DNA of 64,000 nt, taken from positions 1 to 64,000 of the forward strand of contig DVEG01000025.1 in the NCBI GenBank assembly GCA_015295835.1. The letters are read 5' to 3'. The stretch's first letter is position 1, and every line of letters starts with the position of its first letter. The stretch comes from Oscillatoriaceae cyanobacterium M7585_C2015_266. Lineage in GTDB: Bacteria; Cyanobacteriota; Cyanobacteriia; Cyanobacteriales; Oscillatoriaceae. This document shows, piece by piece, positions 38,214 to 46,303 of this stretch. Made by a program: the position numbers and the translations under genes. The notes under the pieces are model-generated. The model did not search any database. It saw only the letters and a program-made list of their open reading frames with translations, and was not told the origin of the DNA.

Positions 38214-39380
38214 TTATATTAGTGCTTTTCTTGCCAACCATAACAGGGGAATAGAACCCAGTTGCATGACAAGGGAGAAAACTACTAGGGAGTTAATTGA
38301 CAAATCATATAATATGCCCATTACCAAGCTACCCAGAAACCAGAAAAAGCCATATCCAGCCTGAAAAATTCCGTAAGCAGAGCCGCGTCTATCGGCAGGC
38401 ACCATGCCGGCAATTGCAGCTTTCAAAATTGATTCCTGCGCTCCCATACCGATTCCCCAAAGCGCCATACCTAGTAAGGATAGATTAGAATTTCCCAAAA
38501 ATATCAAAGGTGCAAATAGGGAGGATATAAAAGCTGCTAACATTAAGATATAAAGCCCAGCGCGATCAAATAGACGCCCGAAAATTACTGCGGCGAGCGC
38601 ATCTATACCCATTGCTAAAGCATAAAATAAAGGAATGGTATTACCAGATGCGATCGCTTTCCTCTCAAAATGATATGCAATCAGAGGAAAATCTGCATAG
38701 CCTGCTGCAATCAACGCCACAGCCCCTAAATAAATCCAAAATGTAGGCGGCAATCCTTCCCCTTTTAAAAAATCAGCCGTTTCCTCTTCAAAATCACGAG
38801 GATTAGGATAGATGCGCTGAGCAATTAATAGTATAGTTAATCCCAGAAGAGCCGGAACTATTAAAATTGCAAAACCGCTGCGATATTCTCCTTGAAAATA
38901 CAGAACCGCCGCTACAGCTAAAGGTCCCATTACAGCACCTATTTGATCCAATGCCTCATGCAAACCAAAAGCAAACCCTCGCCCTACTCTTTGGGCGGCA
39001 TGAGAAAGCAGCACATCCCGTGGGGGAGTACGAATTGCTTTTCCTGTGCGCTCGGCTATCATCAATCCGGCTGCGATTTGCCAACTTCCCGCTAAAGATA
39101 ACATAGGTACAACAGCGGTATTCAGAAAATAACCCAGGGTTGTAATTCCCCAATATTTTCGCAGTTTATCGCTGATATAACCGACTAATAGACGCAATCC
39201 ATAACCTATTAATTCCCCTAAACCTGCTACCAGCCCTACGACTGTGCCGCTGGCTCCCAAAACACTAAGATAAGCCCCCGTGATGCTGCGAGCCCCTTCA
39301 TAAGTAGCATCGGCGCAGAGACTGACAGTGCCGAGTAAAATAACGAACTTTAAAGCAGAATTTTTGGAATTTGGCTGCAC
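38214..39380 (-). CDS. MFS transporter
   Basis: 388 residues from a GTG start. About twelve hydrophobic helices, with the MFS loop 2-3 signature in degenerate form (GYISDKLRKYWGI near 70) and a second-half counterpart GRLFDRAGLYIL near 270. The loop RTPPRDVLLSHA near 118 is characteristic of a subfamily of uncharacterised MFS permeases in cyanobacteria and other bacteria. Substrate unknown; the neighbours do not suggest one. The next gene upstream is DUF190, 30 bp away, so they may share a transcript. Confidence 0.88.
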   Translation of the reverse strand: MQPNSKNSALKFVILLGTVSLCADATYEGARSITGAYLSVLGASGTVVGLVAGLGELIGYGLRLLVGYISDKLRKYWGITTLGYFLNTAVVPMLSLAGSWQIAAGLMIAERTGKAIRTPPRDVLLSHAAQRVGRGFAFGLHEALDQIGAVMGPLAVAAVLYFQGEYRSGFAILIVPALLGLTILLIAQRIYPNPRDFEEETADFLKGEGLPPTFWIYLGAVALIAAGYADFPLIAYHFERKAIASGNTIPLFYALAMGIDALAAVIFGRLFDRAGLYILMLAAFISSLFAPLIFLGNSNLSLLGMALWGIGMGAQESILKAAIAGMVPADRRGSAYGIFQAGYGFFWFLGSLVMGILYDLSINSLVVFSLVMQLGSIPLLWLARKALI

Positions 39381-39410
39381 GAATAATTTTTTTAGATATC
39401 TGAAAGTAAA

Positions 39411-39740
39411 TTAAGACTGCTGCTGCGGCGCGTGGTGGACGATTTCTACTGTTTGTAAAGTAACTAATCCGTCTTTCACCATTTCTTTTACCAAAGGCAA
39501 AAATTCTGCCAGCGCCTCCTCTCGGTCAATAATTGTTACAATAATTGGCAAATCAGAAGATAAATCTAATAATCTAGTCGTGCGTACAATACTGTGCTTG
39601 CCGAAGCCACTAATTGCGCGCGATGCGGTTGCTCCTGCCAGCCCTCGCGCCCGCGCTTGTTCGATTAGCGCCATATAGAGAGGCTGATGGTGCCAGATAT
39701 CTGATTCTCCAATATAGATAGTTAGTTGTTTCCAAATCAT
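39411..39740 (-). CDS. DUF190 family protein, partner of the CrcB fluoride channel
   Basis: 109 residues, start ATG with AGGAGG directly upstream. Soluble, ferredoxin-like alpha/beta protein of the DUF190 family (PII-like fold): LTIYIGESDIWHHQPLYMAL and RGLAGATASRAISGFGKHS, then LPIIVTIIDREEAL. DUF190 genes are commonly found next to crcB and may regulate the channel. Only 7 bp separate it from crcB, so they are cotranscribed. Confidence 0.9.
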   Translation of the reverse strand: MIWKQLTIYIGESDIWHHQPLYMALIEQARARGLAGATASRAISGFGKHSIVRTTRLLDLSSDLPIIVTIIDREEALAEFLPLVKEMVKDGLVTLQTVEIVHHAPQQQS

Positions 39741-39747
39741 CCCCCTC

Positions 39748-40146
39748 CTACCTTCCCAAACGGGCTAAAATTGCTCCCAACTCAACGCTGATAATTCCCA
39801 GTAAAGCACTGCCAGCCCAATAAAAGCTAGCCGCCATAATAGCATTCGTTCGCAGTAAGTTAATCGTCTCTAATCCATAAGTCGAAAAAGTCGTATATGC
39901 ACCTAAAAATCCCGTCGTCACCATCAACCGCACGTCTGGAGAAATGCTGGGCAATCTTTCCATCGCTAGAGTAAAGAAAAAACCCATGCCGAAACAGCCG
40001 CTGATATTGATAAAAAAGGTGCCGTAGGGAAAAGCGCTGCCGAATATCTGGGTAAACCACAAGGTAAGGTAATAGCGACTCAGAGCTCCGGCGATCGCAC
40101 CTAGACTGATAGCAATGGGCGTGCGAATTACAGGATCTTGCAGCAT
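39748..40146 (-). CDS. crcB: CrcB/Fluc fluoride ion channel
   Basis: 132 residues with four membrane helices, right for a Fluc subunit that works as a dual-topology dimer exporting fluoride. Signatures: GALSRYYL near the N terminus, [15 protein letters not shown] (helix 2), and [15 protein letters not shown] (helix 3, with the polar-track Thr/Ser and the conserved TTFSTY). No fluoride riboswitch is possible in the 33 bp before it, since the DUF4330 gene ends there. Detoxifies fluoride leaking in from acidic or fluoride-rich water. Confidence 0.95.
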   Translation of the reverse strand: MLQDPVIRTPIAISLGAIAGALSRYYLTLWFTQIFGSAFPYGTFFINISGCFGMGFFFTLAMERLPSISPDVRLMVTTGFLGAYTTFSTYGLETINLLRTNAIMAASFYWAGSALLGIISVELGAILARLGR

Positions 40147-40179
40147 TCTAAAAACTCTTTCTTGCCGGCTCTCATAGGT

Positions 40180-40713
40180 TTATTTATCTAAAATCCGCAC
40201 ATCAATCACACTGGAATTAAAATTATATTTGAAGCCTTCTAGCTCCACTGGCGTGCCGATTTTCAACTTGCTATTTCCAAGAACTGGTCCATTCTCGGTA
40301 ATTTTCGCTTTCCCTGTTAGCGTGATCAGCATGTTTGTACTGAAAGATTCTTCAATTCTCGGATCTGGTAATGGTTTGACGCTGCCATTTGGTTGAGGTA
40401 CTGCTAGGAGTTTCTCTAGTATTCTTACAGATTTAATATCAACTTGACCATAGGGCTGATTGCGAATAATAATATTAGTCTTTTTAGTTTTTTCCCATTC
40501 GGCTATCAAACTTTGAGGATCGCGTACGCTCAGCCCCCGCACGATCAAATCAACCTCTATGGGTTTTTCAGTCACCCCCAGTTGAGCCACTGAGCCAGTA
40601 GTGCCGGGGAAAAAGAAAATCCCCACCACCACCAGCAAAATCACCAGTGCTGCTCCCACGTCGAGGATGCTTACCTTACCGAATAAACGACCTTGAGAAT
40701 CTAATAGTTTCAT
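40180..40713 (-). CDS. DUF4330 family membrane protein
   Basis: 177 residues from the ATG at 40713, which has CAGGA about 9 bp upstream and the family-typical start MKLLDSQGRLFGKVSILD; a longer frame from 40770 adds 19 unlikely residues. One membrane helix (about 20-38) and a beta-rich extracytoplasmic domain with KPIEVDLIVRGLSVRDPQ. DUF4330 has no known biochemical role. It precedes crcB by 33 bp and is probably in the same operon with DUF190. Confidence 0.85.
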   Translation of the reverse strand: MKLLDSQGRLFGKVSILDVGAALVILLVVVGIFFFPGTTGSVAQLGVTEKPIEVDLIVRGLSVRDPQSLIAEWEKTKKTNIIIRNQPYGQVDIKSVRILEKLLAVPQPNGSVKPLPDPRIEESFSTNMLITLTGKAKITENGPVLGNSKLKIGTPVELEGFKYNFNSSVIDVRILDK

Positions 40714-40967
40714 AAAAAACAGTCCTGACCGAATAGTCACAGCTGTATAAACTAACACAAAGATTACCACTCTACGCGCTTTGCGTCAGGCCAACTTGGC
40801 GCGCACCAGTTTTCGCTATTTTTTGGTTATAGTCTTGCATTGAAAAAGATAGAATATTTAAAAATAGAGTTTTTTGAGCGTGCCGATTTGTGGTAGGGAA
40901 CAATAAACTAGATTATAGCAGTCTTTCCCTACAGAAAGATTGTAAAAAATTTCCTTATCGAGATAAT

Positions 40968-41834
40968 ATGTTAGATTCGCTGTTGTCGCTCGCCCGCCGT
41001 TCTGGACGACGTTGGTTATATGCCTTCCTCTCAGTCACTGTTGCTCTGGGTTTAGTGGTGGGTTCTCCCCATGCCACGCAAGCGATTTCCATCGGAGATT
41101 TAATTCGCGGTGGTATTCAAGTGATTCAGGGGGTGCAAATAGGCAATATGTCCGACGAACAAGAGGTCGATTTCGGTAGGCAAATTGATAGAAGGTTGCG
41201 TAGTCGTGAAATCAGACTATACCGGGATCCCGAAATCAATGCTTATATCGACCAGATCGGTAAGCGATTAGCAGCTAATAGCGATCGCCCCAATATTCCT
41301 TATACCTTTCAAATCGTCAACGATAAATCCATTAACGCTTTTGCCACAACAGGCGGATTTGTTTATGTCAACACCGGCTTGATTGCCGAAGCCGATAACG
41401 AAGCCCAACTTGCCAGCGTCATAGCTCACGAAATTGGCCACATTGTTCACCGTCACGTTCTCAAGAGTATCCAAAAAGCTGCCCTTGAGCAAGGCTTAGT
41501 CTCAGCCGCTGGACTTGAGCGCAACACGGCGATTGGGCTTGGCGTGCAACTGGGATTGAGGTTACCCAGAAGCCGCGAATATGAATACCAAGCCGATGAA
41601 TCAGGGCTGAGAACTTTAACAAAAGCCGGCTATGCTCCCATCGGCATGACCGGATTTTTTGAAAAACTCCTGAATAAAAGAGGTTCGGTACCTACCTTTT
41701 TAAGCACCCACCCGAATACTAGAGATCGTATCGAAGCCATCAATCGAGTGATCGATCCAGCCACGGCAAATCAGGGCGATGGGCTTGACAGTGCTGCTTA
41801 TAAAGCGAAAATCCAAAAACTTTTGCAGCGATAG
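40968..41834 (+). CDS. Secreted M48 family zinc metalloprotease
   Basis: 288 residues from the ATG at 40968; a longer GTG-initiated frame (40890) lacks family similarity. A long signal sequence or anchor (about 14-42, ending HATQA) precedes an Oma1/BepA-like M48 domain: NAFATTGGFVYVNTGL, zinc motif AHEIGHIVHRH near residue 152, third ligand in EYEYQADESG near 205, and the FLSTHPNTRDRIEAI C-terminal motif. It should act in the periplasm, probably in envelope protein quality control. Not adjacent to any BAM or Lpt gene. Confidence 0.9.
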   Translation: MLDSLLSLARRSGRRWLYAFLSVTVALGLVVGSPHATQAISIGDLIRGGIQVIQGVQIGNMSDEQEVDFGRQIDRRLRSREIRLYRDPEINAYIDQIGKRLAANSDRPNIPYTFQIVNDKSINAFATTGGFVYVNTGLIAEADNEAQLASVIAHEIGHIVHRHVLKSIQKAALEQGLVSAAGLERNTAIGLGVQLGLRLPRSREYEYQADESGLRTLTKAGYAPIGMTGFFEKLLNKRGSVPTFLSTHPNTRDRIEAINRVIDPATANQGDGLDSAAYKAKIQKLLQR

Positions 41835-41901
41835 ATATAAACTTTAATCTATTGTTTGTAACATTTTTATTTTCACAAATCAATTAGAAATGCTAGAAGA
41901 T

Positions 41902-42642
41902 TCACCTTGCCAGTACCAGTTTGGGTTCAATTGAAATCACCACCTCATCTAGAGGCAAGATGCGAGTAATGCGCTGAAAAACATTAACTTGATAAACTTG
42001 TCGATTGGTAATGTCCACGCCAGTAAGCCAGCCGCTTAGGGGGTGATAGACACCGGTATCGATATCGAGCCACCCTGGGCCTTGGGCCAGTTCTCCGGGA
42101 AGCACTCCGGGCAGAGTAAACGTAATCGTGTGACCAGTGACTATCAGTTTGTCAGGGAAATAGGGCTTGGTGATGCTGTGGAATTGATGCCGCACCCAGC
42201 AAAATTGTTCTCTACTTTGCTTGTAAATAGGTAGCTTGGGAGCGACTCCGGCATGAACGAGCCAGATGTCACCTAAGTCTAGGTGCGTCGGCAAGGTTTG
42301 TATCCAGTTGAGGTGTTTTAGTAATTTTTCATTATCGTCGCCGTAACTGGCGAGGGTACTCCTACCGCCGCTGTAGAGCCATGTTGCAAGGGCGGAGTTA
42401 TTCTCAGGTTTTTTGGAAAAGGCATCTAATAGCATTTGCTCGTGGTTGCCTAGCAGGCAGGAGTAAGAGCTTTGCTGTACAAATTCGACAACCTTGGCGC
42501 TCTCAGGGCCACGATCAATTAAATCGCCCAGGAAATAAATGTGATCATCTGAATTAGGGGCGCTCGCCTCCAGTAGAATCATCAAACCATCGTAATAACC
42601 ATGTACGTCACCGATAAAAATTCGCCGAGAAATTGTGCTCAT
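41902..42642 (-). CDS. PPP-type metallophosphatase (Ser/Thr phosphatase or ApaH-like)
   Basis: 246 residues. Ordered metallophosphatase motifs: GDVHGYYDGL (metal site), GDLIDRGPES, GNHEQM, then VHAGVAP and VTGHT. This is the bacterial PPP family, which includes protein phosphatases and diadenosine tetraphosphatases; sequence alone does not separate them. Soluble, no signal peptide. No cognate kinase next to it. Confidence 0.9.
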   Translation of the reverse strand: MSTISRRIFIGDVHGYYDGLMILLEASAPNSDDHIYFLGDLIDRGPESAKVVEFVQQSSYSCLLGNHEQMLLDAFSKKPENNSALATWLYSGGRSTLASYGDDNEKLLKHLNWIQTLPTHLDLGDIWLVHAGVAPKLPIYKQSREQFCWVRHQFHSITKPYFPDKLIVTGHTITFTLPGVLPGELAQGPGWLDIDTGVYHPLSGWLTGVDITNRQVYQVNVFQRITRILPLDEVVISIEPKLVLAR

Positions 42643-42767
42643 TGAACCTTCTGCCTAATAGCGTTTCGTTCTCAGTCGGTGCGGCAGAAGAGTTTAAATT
42701 ATTTTTCTTACAGCCCTATAATATGCCGCCACCGACAACTTGGACCTAATTTAATTCTAAAGCTCAG

Positions 42768-43502
42768 TTACTGACTCAGAGCTCTAAAAAAACTCTTCAG
42801 CCCTGATAAAAAGCCCCGACGTTTAAGCTGCGGTTTTTGCCCTTCTGCAGCCGTATCAATTTTCCCTCCTATTGCTTTTGCCAAAATTTGCTCTAGAGCA
42901 TCTCCCATAGGCTTAGAGGGAGTTTCGGAAATTAACTCGTAAGTGTCTCCTTTTTCTAGCCAGACTTGCCAGGGGGAAGGATAACAGCGGAAAATAGCTG
43001 CTCCTTCTAAAGGGCGAATGTAATAGCAGGATTCAAAGGTGTTCAGAAAGCGCTCCCGTAACTGTCTTCCTGCATAACCGATGCCAATGGTGGCCACGTT
43101 TTCTAGCCGAGGTAGCAGTAGCACCACTGGGCGAGCGCCGGCTTCCTGGCACATCTGCTCAAGTTGCGTCACTTCCACTGAAGAAGGCTCAACAAATAGA
43201 AATATTTCATCCTCTGGCTGCATTTTCCCTTTAATCTCGCCCATGCCGCGCACTACATAGGGGGTTTCTCCCCAGTCGCGGCGGGCAAGGGCAGCCGCTC
43301 CCGCATCCGGGAAATATACTTTCAACCTTTCTGCATAGGTGTCGGCAAGGGCAGGGATGAATTTTTGGGCAATTGGCTGTACTTTTAGTTCTGGAAATAG
43401 TAGTTCTATTTGCAATCTCCGCAAGCCGTCTGCTAGTGCTGCTAAAGTGGCTTGCCGAGATTGGGCGATCGCTTCATCTATATCTTTGGGAAGTTCTAGC
43501 AT
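42768..43502 (-). CDS. DUF1995 family protein
   Basis: 244 residues. DUF1995 proteins are shared by cyanobacteria and plastids (plant LPA3 is an example linked to PSII assembly). Seen here: ELPKDIDEAIAQSRQAT at the N terminus, RLQIELLFPELK, the internal DEIFLFVEPSSVEV, and the late FRCYPSPWQVWLE motif, followed by a basic tail (KRRGFLSGLKSFFRAL). A role in thylakoid biogenesis is possible by homology, not shown. Confidence 0.88.
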   Translation of the reverse strand: MLELPKDIDEAIAQSRQATLAALADGLRRLQIELLFPELKVQPIAQKFIPALADTYAERLKVYFPDAGAAALARRDWGETPYVVRGMGEIKGKMQPEDEIFLFVEPSSVEVTQLEQMCQEAGARPVVLLLPRLENVATIGIGYAGRQLRERFLNTFESCYYIRPLEGAAIFRCYPSPWQVWLEKGDTYELISETPSKPMGDALEQILAKAIGGKIDTAAEGQKPQLKRRGFLSGLKSFFRALSQ

Positions 43503-43669
43503 TTATCTGGTGTTTTATACTAATTAGCGCTTCAATGTTTCTAGTTTCTCACGCAACCCCTCTCGGCTAGACACTCGCCACTATTATTTTTTATTTTAGT
43601 TTAGTTAGGCGCGCCCTTTTCGAGAAGTCTTTCGCCTTGACGACTTTTCAGTCTCTTTTAGCGATTCTG

Positions 43670-44449
43670 CTATTTGCTTGTAGGTTTTGGCTGCTCTATC
43701 TCACTGAGCTCCTCTGCCGCTTCTTCTTTTAGCAATTGCGGCACCCATTTCTTAGATTTTGGCTGCTCTATCTCACTGAGCTCCTCTGCTGCTTCTTCTA
43801 CCGCTTCCTCTTTTGGCAATTGCGGCCTCCATTTAGCCGATTCTGTCTTTTGCAGTTGCGGTTCCCATTTAGCAGGTGAAAATTCCTCTATGCTGATTTC
43901 TTCTACTACTTCTTCTTTTAGCAGTTGCGGCACCCATTTAGTCGGTTTTGATTCTGCTATCTCAATAACTGGCTCTGCCGCTTCTTCTTTTGGCAGTTGC
44001 GGCACCCATTTCGTGGGTTCTGCCTCCCCTGTCTCCTCTACCCCTTCATTTTTTGGCAGTTGCGGCACCCATTTAGTCGGTTTTGCCTCCCCTGTCTCTT
44101 TGGCTTTCTCTGCCGCTTCAGCAGCAAGTTTAGCTTTTATCGCTTCTTTGAGTGCTGCTTTCTGCGCCTCTCTTTTTGCTTCTTCTTTCTGGATTTGTTC
44201 TAATTCTTCTTTGGAAACAATCCGCTGCCAAAACCAGAGTTCGGGTTCTGAGACTATATGTCTGTGTTGATCCCGCACTGCTACTGGGCAGTAGCCCATT
44301 TTCCGCCAATCCTTGCGTTTGATTTCTTCTGGGCGCGCTACTAAAACGCAGTGATACTTGTTAAAGACTGCAACGTGGCTGCCGTTGCGTTTGTAGATGC
44401 GATCCGCCATCCAGAATCCCTTGATTTGAAGGGCTTTGACTCTTCCCAT
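43670..44449 (-). CDS. KWVPQL-repeat protein, probably frameshifted near its C terminus
   Basis: 259 residues from the ATG at 44449, which has AGAAGGAAA upstream; a GTG-type extension to 44542 is less likely. An N-terminal ~90-residue domain (VKALQIKGFWMADRIYKRN, WRKMGYCPVAV, ELWFWQRIVSKEE) is followed by an Ala/Lys/Glu helix and then about seven copies of a unit centred on KWVPQLPKEE with a Glu-rich spacer. The last two units are nearly identical 72-bp DNA repeats. After the annotated stop, the minus-strand -1 frame continues to 43605 with a charged, Lys/Arg-rich tail (YKQIAESLKETEKSSRRK), so one base was probably lost or gained near the final AAAA run. Function unknown. Confidence 0.72.
   Translation of the reverse strand: MGRVKALQIKGFWMADRIYKRNGSHVAVFNKYHCVLVARPEEIKRKDWRKMGYCPVAVRDQHRHIVSEPELWFWQRIVSKEELEQIQKEEAKREAQKAALKEAIKAKLAAEAAEKAKETGEAKPTKWVPQLPKNEGVEETGEAEPTKWVPQLPKEEAAEPVIEIAESKPTKWVPQLLKEEVVEEISIEEFSPAKWEPQLQKTESAKWRPQLPKEEAVEEAAEELSEIEQPKSKKWVPQLLKEEAAEELSEIEQPKPTSK
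43685..43788. repeat. Two-copy 72-bp direct repeat inside the KWVPQL gene
   Basis: A 32-bp block (43685-43716) recurs identically at 43757-43788, 72 bp later, in step with the 24-residue protein repeat. The high identity indicates a recent duplication. Confidence 0.75.
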
Positions 44450-44712
44450 TTTTTCCTTCTGACAAAATTTGAGTAGTCTACTGATCCTGATTTTAAAATG
44501 GTTTTCTAAAGCCTTATCTATGGCTATACTGGGCGAGCGCACTTCCTAGTTTAGCCCCTCTTTTCTCTCTCCCCCCCTCCCCCGCCTAAACACGTTATAT
44601 CTTTTTTAAAAATAATAAAATACTCATTTTACTAAATTTGTTTCTACTGATTATTTGTATTTGCTTTGTATATATAAATTTACCACCCTAAACTTATCTT
44701 TAGAGGTATAAA

Positions 44713-45120
44713 ATGAATCTGTCGATTATTTTAGGTCTTGCTTCGGCTTTGACGTTGACAGCCGCAGCTTCAGCTAATCCCAATCAAAATCAATATAAAC
44801 TTGATTGTTTCGGCAATGAACCCTTTTGGAGTGTACAGGTGAGGGGTAATCATGTTAAGTTTAGCACTCCTAATATAGCTAACAATTTTAAAAGCTATTG
44901 GGATGCGCGCTCGATAAAAGCAGATGGTGTGCCTGCTGATTATGGTTTTCAGGTGCGAGCTTCCCGCAATCGCGGGGCTGAAAAAATTGTTCTTTCTGTG
45001 GTAAAAGATTCTAAAAATAGTTGTTTGGATAGTATGAGCGGTTATAAATACTCCCATCACGTTTTGGTAAGTTTGGAAAACGGTACTCTCTATAAAGGGT
45101 GTTGTAAATTTATTAAATAA
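44713..45120 (+). CDS. Small secreted protein, COG3650-like
   Basis: 135 residues. Signal peptide (1-21, cleavage after ASA) and a compact beta-rich domain with the diagnostic DCFGNEPFWSVQVRGN, also seen in COG3650-type periplasmic or lipoprotein domains. Four Cys residues in the mature part (CFGNE, SCLD, CCKF) could form disulfides. Ligand and role unknown. A hairpin terminator follows before glsA. Confidence 0.7.
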   Translation: MNLSIILGLASALTLTAAASANPNQNQYKLDCFGNEPFWSVQVRGNHVKFSTPNIANNFKSYWDARSIKADGVPADYGFQVRASRNRGAEKIVLSVVKDSKNSCLDSMSGYKYSHHVLVSLENGTLYKGCCKFIK

Positions 45121-45162
45121 TGTGCGCGCCTGCTATCTGAGCTAATATTTAATATTTTTTCT

Positions 45163-45187
45163 TTGGGTTTGAAAAAGCCCATTTTTT
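45163..45187 (+). terminator. Terminator upstream of the glutaminase gene
   Basis: TGGGTTT and AAGCCCA flank a GAAA loop with one mismatch, followed by six T. The hairpin is immediately before the ATG at 45190, so it ends the previous transcript or attenuates glsA. Confidence 0.6.
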
Positions 45188-45189
45188 AG

Positions 45190-46098
45190 ATGATGAAAAA
45201 AGAAGAGCTAAAAAAACAACTAGAAAAATGGGTAATTCAAGCAAAAGCGGCTAGTATACAAGGGCGACTACCAGATTATATTCCCAAATTAGCTGCTGCA
45301 AATCCGGCAGCTTTTGCTTGGCAAATTAAAAGTGTAGACGGGGAATCTATTATTTTAGGGGATGCTAGTATTTCGTTTTGTTTAATGAGCGTAATCAAGC
45401 CGTTTGTGTTGTTTTATTTGCTTTTAGAGATAGGAGCGGAAAAGGTATTTAAACGAGTAGGCACTGAACCATCTGAAGAAGCATTTAATTCTTTGAGTCA
45501 ACTAAAAGCAGATAAAGGATGGCCAAGAAATCCGATGATTAATAGCGGTGCGCTCGCATTAGCGGCAATGTTACCGGGTAAGGATGCAGCATCTCGCTGT
45601 GAAAATCTGCGTTGCTGGCTTAATTTACAAGCAAATTCTCAACTAATTTTAGATGAATCAATGCTAGATTCTGTGCGTTCAGTACCCAATCAAAATAATC
45701 GAGCGATCGCGTATGAATTACAAGCATCTGGCTATATAGAAGATGCCGAAATTGCTCTGGATACTTATAATCACATTTGTTGTTTGTCTGGAAAAATAGA
45801 AGATTTAACTCGTTTGGGAATGCTGTTAATAAAGTATCCCGATTCAAATTGGGAAGACTCAGCTAAGACAGTAAAAACACTAATGACGACTTGTGGATTA
45901 TATCAGGCATCAAAACGTTTTGCCGAAAAAGTAGGGCTGCCAACGAAGTCAGGAGTGAGCGGTGCGATGCTGTCAATTGCAGGAGAAAGAGCTATTATTG
46001 CTTGCTACAGCCCTCCGCTTGATGCTGAGGGAAACTCTGTAGCAGGTTTATTTTTATTGGAAATTTTGGCTAAAAAGTGGGGCGAGCTTATAATCTAA
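45190..46098 (+). CDS. glsA: Glutaminase (serine-dependent beta-lactamase fold)
   Basis: 302 residues, usual for GlsA. Hydrolyses glutamine to glutamate and ammonia. Seen: the Ser-Lys pair of the active site in FCLMSVIKPF (near 62), the NPMINSGALA motif (near 115) with the substrate-contacting Asn, and KSGVSGAMLSI near the C terminus. In cyanobacteria it would help recycle amide nitrogen alongside the GS-GOGAT cycle. There is no glnA RNA or NtcA site that I can identify upstream. The tRNA-Gly gene follows on the opposite strand. Confidence 0.93.
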   Translation: MMKKEELKKQLEKWVIQAKAASIQGRLPDYIPKLAAANPAAFAWQIKSVDGESIILGDASISFCLMSVIKPFVLFYLLLEIGAEKVFKRVGTEPSEEAFNSLSQLKADKGWPRNPMINSGALALAAMLPGKDAASRCENLRCWLNLQANSQLILDESMLDSVRSVPNQNNRAIAYELQASGYIEDAEIALDTYNHICCLSGKIEDLTRLGMLLIKYPDSNWEDSAKTVKTLMTTCGLYQASKRFAEKVGLPTKSGVSGAMLSIAGERAIIACYSPPLDAEGNSVAGLFLLEILAKKWGELII

Positions 46099-46126
46099 CA
46101 TATAACATAAAAGCCATTTCATCAAA

Positions 46127-46197
46127 AGCGGGCAGCGAGAATCGAACTCGCATCAATAGCTTGGAAGGCTATGGTTTTACCACTAAACTATGCCCGC
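46127..46197 (-). tRNA. tRNA-Gly (anticodon UCC)
   Basis: A 71-nt cloverleaf on the minus strand: acceptor arms GCGGGCA and TGCCCGC, anticodon stem ATAGC/GCTAT with loop CTTCCAA (anticodon UCC), and a T arm with GTTCGATTC. The discriminator is T; CCA is not encoded. Confidence 0.95.
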
Positions 46198-46303
46198 GCA
46201 GAGTTTACTTGCTTTTGTTGCTCTTCTTAAGCTAGCACAAGTTTAGAAAAATTGCAAGAGGTGAGAGAAAAATTATCGCCAGCGCCTGCATAGTAGCAGT
46301 ACC

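Noticed and set aside
39748-40180. Fluoride riboswitch before crcB
   Set aside because: Only 33 bp separate crcB from the preceding gene, and no aptamer-like sequence is present.
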